DNA from: Adlercreutzia caecimuris B7 | GTDB taxonomy: Bacteria > Actinomycetota > Coriobacteriia > Coriobacteriales > Eggerthellaceae | Assembly: GCF_000403355.2 (NCBI RefSeq) | Contig: NZ_KE159646.1 | Span: forward strand, 514,424 to 578,423 | DNA: 64,000 bases | Direction of reading: 5' to 3' | Shown here: positions 58,077 to 64,000 of the stretch, piece after piece | Layout of the letters: each line of letters opens with the position of its first letter | Numbering within the stretch: the stretch's first letter is position 1 | Program-made: the position numbers and the translations under genes | Notes under the pieces: model-generated | What the model was told of the DNA's origin: nothing | Seen by the model: the letters and a program-made list of their open reading frames with translations, nothing else | Database searches by the model: none

Positions 58077-58100
58077 CCGTTCGCCCTACGGGACGAACGG
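58077..58100 (+). repeat. Palindromic hairpin, second copy of the post-infB element
   Basis: CCGTTCG-CCC, loop TAC, GGG-A-CGAACGG; nearly the same as 14345-14369, and again within 6 bases of a stop codon. Confidence 0.65.
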
Positions 58101-58120
58101 ACAAGCCGACGCTGCGAGGT

Positions 58121-58211
58121 CCTGCCGCGTTTCAGCTTCGCCCTTGTTTTGGCCACGGCGCGTACCGAAGTACGCTTGGGCCAAAGGCGGCCGAATCAGA
58201 AACGCGGCAGG
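58121..58211. repeat. 91-base imperfect long hairpin
   Basis: Outer arms CCTGCCGCGTTTC (58121-58133) and GAAACGCGGCAGG (58199-58211) are perfect inverted repeats. Inside lie further pairs, TTTGGCC/GGCCAAA and GTAC/GTAC around a CGAA loop. It fills most of the gap between the glycosyltransferase and coaX genes. It may be a small dispersed element or a structured RNA. Confidence 0.6.
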
Positions 58212-58273
58212 GCCTCTCGCTGACTTCCTGGGGCGATGCGGCGACCGTGGAACACCGATGAATCGGAGAAAAA

Positions 58274-59101
58274 ATGAGTTTGATACTGGCCATCGATATT
58301 CGCAACACGCACACGCGCCTCGGCCTGGCGGCCGATGGGGTGCTCGCGGCCCAGTGGTCGGTGGGAACGGACGCGGGCTGCACAGCCGATGAGGCGGTGT
58401 CCTGCGTGGCCACGTTCTTCGACGCCGTTGACTGCGGCCTGGCGCCGCTTGCGCCTGATGCGGCCCTCGCGCCGGCCGACCTGCCCTCGCGGGCGCCCCT
58501 GGCCGACGGGGCCATCATCGCCTCGGTGTTCCCGTCGCTGACCGAGGTGTGGGTGGAGGCGGCCCGGCGCCTGACCGGCACGCGCCCCCTCACCGTGGGG
58601 CCCGGGCTTAAAAGCGGCCTCAAGATGGCGTTTTCGGACCCCTCCTCGGTCGGCGCCGACCGGGTGGCCGAGATGGTGGCCGCGAAATCGGCCTGGGGCG
58701 CCCCGGTGCTCGTGGTGGATCTGGGCACCTCCACCACCTTCGAGCTGCTCGATCGCGAGGGGTCCTTCAAGGGCGGCATCATCGCGCCGGGCATGCGCCT
58801 GGGGGCGGCGGCCCTGGCGCAGGGCGCGGCCCAGCTGCCCGCCGTGGAGCTGCGGGCGCCGCGTGCGCTTTTGGGCCGCAGCACTGAGGCGGCCATGCAG
58901 TCGGGCATCGTCATGGGGGAGGTGGCCCGCATCGACGGGCTCATCGATATGATCTGGGAGGACGCCGGCTACAGGACACCGGTGGTGCTCACGGGGCGCG
59001 GGGCGGAGTCCATCGCGGCCCTCATGGGCCACGAGGCGTCGGTGGATCAGGCCCTCGGCCTGCGCGGCCTCGTGGAGCTCTTCTACATGAACCGTCGCTA
59101 G
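58274..59101 (+). CDS. coaX: Type III pantothenate kinase
   Basis: A 275-residue ASKHA-fold enzyme phosphorylating pantothenate, the first step to CoA; it needs a monovalent cation. LAIDIRNTHTRLGL at the start (phosphate loop), GADRVAEMVAA (about residue 127) and VVDLGTSTTFELLD (catalytic Asp region, about 148) match the type III family. GGAGAAAAA lies upstream of the ATG. Convergent with dinB. Confidence 0.93.
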   Translation: MSLILAIDIRNTHTRLGLAADGVLAAQWSVGTDAGCTADEAVSCVATFFDAVDCGLAPLAPDAALAPADLPSRAPLADGAIIASVFPSLTEVWVEAARRLTGTRPLTVGPGLKSGLKMAFSDPSSVGADRVAEMVAAKSAWGAPVLVVDLGTSTTFELLDREGSFKGGIIAPGMRLGAAALAQGAAQLPAVELRAPRALLGRSTEAAMQSGIVMGEVARIDGLIDMIWEDAGYRTPVVLTGRGAESIAALMGHEASVDQALGLRGLVELFYMNRR

Positions 59102-59138
59102 GGAGACGGCCGGGGTTGCTCCGCTGTCAACTGGCGCC

Positions 59139-59156
59139 CGGCGCCGTTCGGCGCCG
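59139..59156. terminator. Short GC hairpin between coaX and dinB
   Basis: Stem CGGCGCC/GGCGCCG with loop GTTC between convergent genes. There is no T-run, so termination is doubtful. Confidence 0.35.
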
Positions 59157-59165
59157 CCGCATCCG

Positions 59166-60470
59166 CTACTTGTAGTCCTCCACGTTCTTCGACGAGCTGC
59201 CCGTGGTGTTGCCCTCGTTGCGAAGCTCGAAGCCGAAGCGCACCGTGGCGTCGCCGAAGCGGTCGCGCAGGGCATCGGTGGCCGCCAGAAGCTGGCGGCG
59301 CTTCGCGTCGTCGGCGATGAGGGGCGCGCTCTCATTTCGCTCTGACCCCTTCTCGCCCCCATCCAGCCCGTCGGCATCGAAGAGGCTCTCCTGCACCGGC
59401 CCCGTCTCCTCCTCGAAGTGGCTCACGGCCACCCCGAGCAGGCGCACCTTCGCCCCGGGGAACCACACGTCGTCCACCATGGCGTGCACCACAGGGGCGA
59501 AGGCCAGGTCGTCGTCGGTGGGGGAGGGAAGTTGCCGCTGCACCGAGCGGGTGGTGCGGTCGGAAAAGCGCACCTTCAGGGCCACGGTGCGCCCGGCGAG
59601 CCCCTTGCGACGCAGGCGGCGGCCCACCTTGGCCGCGATGGTGGAGAGCGCCGCCTCGATGTCGGCCCGCTCGGTGAGGTCGCGGGCGAAGGTGACCTCG
59701 TTGGAGACCGACTTCACCGTATCGTCCTCCTCCACGGGCGAGCGGTCGCGGCCCAAGGCCCGCTCGCGCATCATCTCGCCGTTCTTCCCGAACACCCGCC
59801 GCAGAAGCGAGGCATCGGCGCGGCCCATATCGCCCAAAGTGCGGATGCCGTGGGCCGTGAGCACCCGCTCGGCCGCAGCGCCCACGCCGCTTACGGTGCG
59901 CACGGGCAAATCGGCCAGGAAGGCCTCCTCGGTACCGGGCCATACCACGGTAAGCCCCCGGGGCTTGTCGATATCTGAGGCGATTTTGGCCACCGACTTG
60001 GTGGCGCCCACTCCTATGGAGCAGGTGACGCCGAGGGCGGCTACGCGGCGCTGGATGCGCTCGGCTATGCGCACGGGGTGCTCGGTGTTCACGGATGTGG
60101 GGGAGACGTCCATGAAGGCCTCGTCGATGGAGACCTGCTGCACGTGGGGCGTCTCGTCGCGCAGGATGGCCATGATGGCCGCCGAAATCTCGCGGTAGCG
60201 GTGGAAGTTGCCGTGGGTCCAGATGGCGTCGGGACACAGCTCGCGGGCGAGCGAGGCGGCCATGGCGCTGCGCACGCCGAAGGCGCGGGCCTCGTAGGAA
60301 CAGGTGGACACCACCCCGTGGGCGTCCGCATCGCCGCCCACGATGACGGGCTTGCCGCGCCAGCCGGGGTGATCGAGCTGCTCCACCGAGGCGAAGAAGG
60401 CGTCCAAATCCACGAGCAGGATGGCCGGCCCCTCCCAGGGCGCAAGCGTTATGTCGAGGGCATCGTCCAT
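59166..60470 (-). CDS. dinB: DNA polymerase IV (Y-family)
   Basis: A 434-residue translesion polymerase. Catalytic residues are visible in LLVDLDAFFASVEQ (about residue 20), the YEARAFGVRS steric motif and VSIDEAFMDVSPT (Asp-Glu). A helix-hairpin-helix region and a little-finger domain follow, and QESLFD (about 367) looks like a sliding-clamp binding motif. ATG at 60470 is preferred: TACAAT ends 6 bases before it, so the transcript is probably leaderless; an ATG at 60488 is possible. Confidence 0.93.
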   Translation of the reverse strand: MDDALDITLAPWEGPAILLVDLDAFFASVEQLDHPGWRGKPVIVGGDADAHGVVSTCSYEARAFGVRSAMAASLARELCPDAIWTHGNFHRYREISAAIMAILRDETPHVQQVSIDEAFMDVSPTSVNTEHPVRIAERIQRRVAALGVTCSIGVGATKSVAKIASDIDKPRGLTVVWPGTEEAFLADLPVRTVSGVGAAAERVLTAHGIRTLGDMGRADASLLRRVFGKNGEMMRERALGRDRSPVEEDDTVKSVSNEVTFARDLTERADIEAALSTIAAKVGRRLRRKGLAGRTVALKVRFSDRTTRSVQRQLPSPTDDDLAFAPVVHAMVDDVWFPGAKVRLLGVAVSHFEEETGPVQESLFDADGLDGGEKGSERNESAPLIADDAKRRQLLAATDALRDRFGDATVRFGFELRNEGNTTGSSSKNVEDYK

Positions 60471-60476
60471 GGGCTC

Positions 60477-60514
60477 ATTGTAGCGCATGGGAGCTGGAAA
60501 GGGTACATCTGTTC
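60477..60514 (-). promoter_or_regulatory. dinB promoter with a LexA-like box
   Basis: On the minus strand a TACAAT -10 (60482-60477) ends 6 bases before the ATG. GAACAGATGTAC (60514-60503) overlaps the -35 position and differs by one base from the GAAC-N4-GTTC LexA site of Gram-positive bacteria, which would fit SOS control. Confidence 0.5.
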
Positions 60515-60525
60515 TGAGCATGCCG

Positions 60526-60554
60526 AAAAAGAGAGCCGGCCGCGCGGCCGGCTC
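60526..60554 (-). terminator. Terminator after degV
   Basis: A 10-bp stem GAGCCGGCCG/CGGCCGGCTC followed on the minus strand by TCTTTTT. Confidence 0.85.
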
Positions 60555-60562
60555 GTCGGAGC

Positions 60563-61435
60563 TTAGCGCTCGCTCGCCAGGAAGAACAGGGCCATGGTGC
60601 CTGGGCCCGAGTGGGCGCCGATGACCGGATCCACCCAGTTGATGAGGACGTCGCTCACGCCGAAGCGCTCGCGGACGAGATCGGCCACGTACTCGGCATC
60701 TTCCAGGCAGTCGCCGTGGGTGATGAACACCGTCTGGTCGGCCACGGGGGACATGGCCGTCTGCTCCATGTGGTCCACGAGGGCCTTGAGCGATTTCTTG
60801 CGCCCGCGCACCTTCTCGAGCGGAATGAGGTGCCCCTCGTCGTCCACGTGCATGACCGGCTTGATGTTCAGAAGCGTGCCCGCCCAGGCGCTCGTGCGCG
60901 AGACGCGGCCGCCGCGGAACAGGAACATGAGGTCGTCCACGGTGAACCAGTGGGCCAGGTGCAGCTTGTGCTCTTCCACCCAGTCGCGCACCTTTTCGAT
61001 GGACGCCCCCTCCTCGCGCATCTTCGCCGCGTAGTAGACGAGCAGGCCCTCGCCGAGCGAGGCGGCGAGCGTGTCCACGGAGGCTACCGTGCGGTCGGGG
61101 TACAGTCCTGCCAGCTCGGTGAGCAGGAGCTCGATAGCCTGGTAGGTACCGGAAAGGCCGCTGGAAAATCCCAAGTAAAGCACATCGCGGCCCTCCCTCA
61201 GCAGCGCCTCGATGCTCTCGCGGGACTCCTTCAGGTTCGGAAGCGAGGTGGTGATGACCTTCCCCTCGCGCATCATGGTGTAGAACTGGGACAGATCGGT
61301 CTTCTCGCCCTTCAGGTAGCTGCGGTACTCCTCGCCGTCCACCATGAAGGTAAGCGGCAGCACCGTCAGATCGTGCTGGTCGATGATATCCTCGGGCAGG
61401 TTGCTCGACGAATCGGTGACGATGGCAAAGCTCAT
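60563..61435 (-). CDS. DegV family fatty-acid-binding protein
   Basis: A 290-residue DegV/FakB-type protein. FAIVTDSSSNLPEDII at the start, VITTSLPNLKES (Thr-Ser-x-Pro lipid-carboxylate site, about residue 62) and YLGFSSGLSGTYQAI are conserved. FakB proteins present fatty acids to the kinase FakA for phospholipid synthesis; no fakA is adjacent. ATG start; divergent from ileS, terminator follows. Confidence 0.93.
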   Translation of the reverse strand: MSFAIVTDSSSNLPEDIIDQHDLTVLPLTFMVDGEEYRSYLKGEKTDLSQFYTMMREGKVITTSLPNLKESRESIEALLREGRDVLYLGFSSGLSGTYQAIELLLTELAGLYPDRTVASVDTLAASLGEGLLVYYAAKMREEGASIEKVRDWVEEHKLHLAHWFTVDDLMFLFRGGRVSRTSAWAGTLLNIKPVMHVDDEGHLIPLEKVRGRKKSLKALVDHMEQTAMSPVADQTVFITHGDCLEDAEYVADLVRERFGVSDVLINWVDPVIGAHSGPGTMALFFLASER

Positions 61436-61600
61436 GGGCGCTCCTATCGGGTTCTCGGGCCCGCGTCTCCTCGGCGCGCCCGCGTTTCGCTGGCGCTATT
61501 CTAGCGCAAGGAGCGCAGGGGAGGGCGGTGGGAGGGAAAGCTGTAACCTAGGCCGCGGCACCCTTCGGCGGTTTTTACGCGCAGAGGTCGCCGCGACCTG

Positions 61601-61629
61601 TTCACGGTCGCCTTTCCTTGCCGTATACT
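61601..61629 (+). promoter_or_regulatory. Promoter of ileS
   Basis: TTCACG (61601-61606) and TATACT (61624-61629) with a 17-base spacer, giving a leader of about 80 bases. The leader can pair CATCCGG with CCGGATG (61642-61687 region), but no T-box sequence is seen. Confidence 0.65.
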
Positions 61630-61714
61630 AGACCAGTTGCACATCCGGGCACGCTTGTGCGGCGCGCCCTCGAACCATAGCCGGATGCGAGACGGGAAGA
61701 AGAGGTAGTTTACG

Positions 61715-64000
61715 GTGGCAAGCAATTACAAGGACACGATGAACCTGCCCAGCACCGATTTTCCCATGCGCGGGAACCTGCCGGCGCAGGAGCCCAAGCG
61801 CTTGGAGACATGGCAGAAAGAGGACATCTACCGCCGTGTGCTGGAGAAGAACGCCGACGGCAAGCCCTTCATTCTGCACGATGGGCCGCCCTACGCCAAC
61901 GGCCCGATCCACATCGGCCATTCCTTTAACAAGATCCTCAAGGACTTCGTGGTGAAAAGCCATGCCCAGCGCGGGTATTTCAGTCCCTATATTCCCGGCT
62001 GGGACTGCCACGGCCAGCCTATCGAGCACATGGTGGAGGTGACCATCGGCCCTGAGCGCATGGCCGAGATCAGCCAACCGGAGCTGCGCCAGCTGTGCCG
62101 CGAGTGGGCCGAGAAGTACGTCGATATCCAGCGCGAGGGCTTCAAGCGCCTCGGCGTGAACGCCGACTGGGAGCATCCCTACCTCACGTTCATCCCGAAC
62201 TACGAGGCGGGCAATGTGGAGATCTTTAAGGATCTGTACCTGAAGGGCTCGGTCTACCGCGGTCGCAAGCCCATCCACTGGTGCACGAACTGCCACACCG
62301 CCCTGGCCGAGGCCGAGATCGAGTACGGCGACGAGGTGTCGCCGTCCATCTACGTGAAGTTCAAGCTGGACGCCATGCCTGGCATCTTCGAGGCCGCCGG
62401 GGCCGCAGGCGACGCCTATCTGCTCATCTGGACCACCACTCCCTGGACGCTGCCCGCGAACACCGCCGTGTCGCTGGCGCCTGAGGCCGATTACGTGATG
62501 GTGCAGGTGGAAGGCTCCAACCTCATCATGGCCAAGGAGCTGGTGGAGACCGTGGCCGAGGTGGCCGGCTGGGAGGACTACGCGCTCGTGGCCGGATCGT
62601 CTGGCGAGCCGGTGGCGCTGAAGGGCAAGCAGCTGTTCGGCCTCACCTACACCGCGCCCGTGCGTCACGATATCACCGGCACGGTCATCTACGGCGATCA
62701 TGTCACCCTGGACACCGGTACCGGTGCTGTGCATACGGCTCCCGGGCACGGTCAGGACGACTACCTCGTGGCGCTCGAGTTCGACATTCCGCTGCTCATG
62801 CCCGTGGATGACAACGGCGTGTTCACCGACGAGGCCGGCCGCTTCGCGGGGCTTTCCACCGACGAGGCCAACCCGGTTATCATCGACTGGCTGCGCGAGC
62901 AGGGGACGCTTGTGGCCGAGAAGAAGATCAACCACTCCTACCCGCACTGCTGGCGCTGCCATCAGCCGGTCATCTTCCGCGCCACCGACCAGTGGTTCGT
63001 CTCCATGGACAAGAACGCCCTGCGGGAGCGAGCGCTCACGGCCATCAACTCTGAGGTGAGCTGGGTGCCGGCCTGGGCGAAGAACCGCATCGGGTCCATG
63101 GTGGCCGACCGTCCCGACTGGTGCATCTCGCGTCAGCGCAGCTGGGGCGTGCCCATCCCCGTGTTCAAGTGCGCCAAGTGCGGCTCCACCGTGGCCACCG
63201 AGGAGACCTTCGACGCGGTGATCGAGCTGTTCAACACCAAGGGCGCCGACGCGTGGTTCACCATGGAGCCTTCCGAGTACCTGCCGCGCGGCACGAAGTG
63301 CGAGGTCTGCGGCTGCACCGAGCTTCTGCCCGAGAAGGACATCTTGGACGTGTGGTGGGAGTCCGGCGTGTCCCACACCAGCGTGTGCCGCCACCGCGCG
63401 AGCGAGGGCCTGCGCTTCCCGGCCGATCTGTACCTGGAAGGTTCCGACCAGCACCGCGGCTGGTTCCAGTCGTCGCTGCTCACTTCCATCGGCGCCTTCG
63501 GCGTGCCGCCCTACCGCTCGGTCATGCACTGCGGCTTCACCGTGGACGAGGAGGGGCGCAAGATGTCGAAGTCTCTCGGCAACGGCATCGACCCGGTGGA
63601 GATGTGCGAGAAGTTCGGCGCCGACGTGCTGCGCCTGTGGGTGTCCTCCTGCGACTATTCCCAGGATGTGTCCATCTCCGACGGCATCTTGAAGCAGGTG
63701 TCGGACGCCTACCGGCGCTTCCGCAACACCTTCCGCTTCCTTTTGGGCAACCTGGACGACTTCGGCCCGGCCGACTTTGTGGACTGGGACGATCTGGAGC
63801 CCATCGACCAGTGGCAGATGGTGCGCACCCTGCAGCTGCTCTCCGAGGTCGAGGCGGCTTACGAGGCGCTGAAGTTCAACGCCGTGTACCGTGCGCTCTA
63901 CGAGTACGTGAACGACCTGTCGGCCGTGTACATGGACGTGACCAAGGACCGTCTCTACGCCGAGGCGCCCGCATCCCCGCGTCGCCGCGCCGTGCAGACG
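61715..64000 (+). CDS. ileS: Isoleucyl-tRNA synthetase (N-terminal 762 codons)
   Basis: Runs off the end of the window in frame. Class I synthetase charging tRNA-Ile with isoleucine and editing valine. The HIGH motif is in GPPYANGPIHIGH (about residues 57-69), the editing domain in WTTTPWTLPANTAVSL (about 245), and the KMSKS motif in GRKMSKSLGNG (about 613). Zinc-ribbon-like Cys pairs are also visible (KCAKCGS, KCEVCGC). GTG at 61715 begins ASNYKDTMNLPSTDFPMRGN, the usual family start, with AGAGG upstream. The anticodon-binding domain has begun by the window end. Confidence 0.97.
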   Translation, partial: MASNYKDTMNLPSTDFPMRGNLPAQEPKRLETWQKEDIYRRVLEKNADGKPFILHDGPPYANGPIHIGHSFNKILKDFVVKSHAQRGYFSPYIPGWDCHGQPIEHMVEVTIGPERMAEISQPELRQLCREWAEKYVDIQREGFKRLGVNADWEHPYLTFIPNYEAGNVEIFKDLYLKGSVYRGRKPIHWCTNCHTALAEAEIEYGDEVSPSIYVKFKLDAMPGIFEAAGAAGDAYLLIWTTTPWTLPANTAVSLAPEADYVMVQVEGSNLIMAKELVETVAEVAGWEDYALVAGSSGEPVALKGKQLFGLTYTAPVRHDITGTVIYGDHVTLDTGTGAVHTAPGHGQDDYLVALEFDIPLLMPVDDNGVFTDEAGRFAGLSTDEANPVIIDWLREQGTLVAEKKINHSYPHCWRCHQPVIFRATDQWFVSMDKNALRERALTAINSEVSWVPAWAKNRIGSMVADRPDWCISRQRSWGVPIPVFKCAKCGSTVATEETFDAVIELFNTKGADAWFTMEPSEYLPRGTKCEVCGCTELLPEKDILDVWWESGVSHTSVCRHRASEGLRFPADLYLEGSDQHRGWFQSSLLTSIGAFGVPPYRSVMHCGFTVDEEGRKMSKSLGNGIDPVEMCEKFGADVLRLWVSSCDYSQDVSISDGILKQVSDAYRRFRNTFRFLLGNLDDFGPADFVDWDDLEPIDQWQMVRTLQLLSEVEAAYEALKFNAVYRALYEYVNDLSAVYMDVTKDRLYAEAPASPRRRAVQT

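Noticed and set aside
61436-61714. A T-box leader for ileS.
   Set aside because: The conserved T-box sequence and specifier stem are not found; only a promoter and a short stem are visible.

Overview
The window is high-GC, gene-dense chromosomal DNA, most likely from an anaerobic gut actinobacterium of the class Coriobacteriia, family Eggerthellaceae. This rests on the actinobacterial gene orders (rimP-nusA-ylxR-infB, uvrC-rapZ-yvcK-whiA then gap-pgk-tpiA-gpmI-secG), on Tat-exported fumarate-reductase-like flavoproteins and Fe-S proteins, on an arginine/ornithine-type APC antiporter, and on ackA/pta. Genus and species cannot be fixed from sequence alone.

Layout. 1-3155: the end of an acyl-CoA synthetase gene, coaD, and a secreted FMN/FAD reductase. 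3465-8590: a very large sortase-anchored surface protein whose signal peptide is out of frame with the rest at a C9 tract, a likely phase-variation switch. 8760-9413: decayed DNA with a LysR remnant. 9414-14338: the rimP-nusA-ylxR-infB operon behind a leader terminator. 14475-19400: a lower-GC accessory cassette lying between infB and rbfA. It encodes a secreted Cys-containing protein, two ABC-2 permeases, an ABC ATPase, a membrane-anchored protein and a lipoprotein. 19640-23150: rbfA-nrnA-truB-ribF. 23265-25214: an LtaS-like sulfatase. 25381-30579: uvrC-rapZ-yvcK-whiA. 30606-35256: a second accessory block between whiA and gap, with an AbiE toxin-antitoxin pair, a frameshifted LysR regulator, an orphan hypA and a Tat Fe-S protein. 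35472-40468: gap-pgk-tpiA-gpmI-secG. 40484-46441: tRNA genes (Leu, Gly, Cys, Gly, Val), a CDF exporter, a Mn2+-riboswitch-controlled terC, and a 1.4-kb insertion sequence with an 8-bp target duplication. 46592-58071: APC antiporter, lipid kinase, RNase D, Zn protease, xseAB, ackA facing pta, glf and a GT2 glycosyltransferase. 58274-64000: coaX, dinB, degV and the first 762 codons of ileS.

How the parts fit. The core operons cover translation and ribosome maturation, lower glycolysis, acetate production by substrate-level phosphorylation, DNA repair and envelope synthesis. The accessory material sits at boundaries between these conserved blocks. The strongest candidates for something new are the phase-variable adhesin and the secreted-protein/ABC cassette between infB and rbfA.
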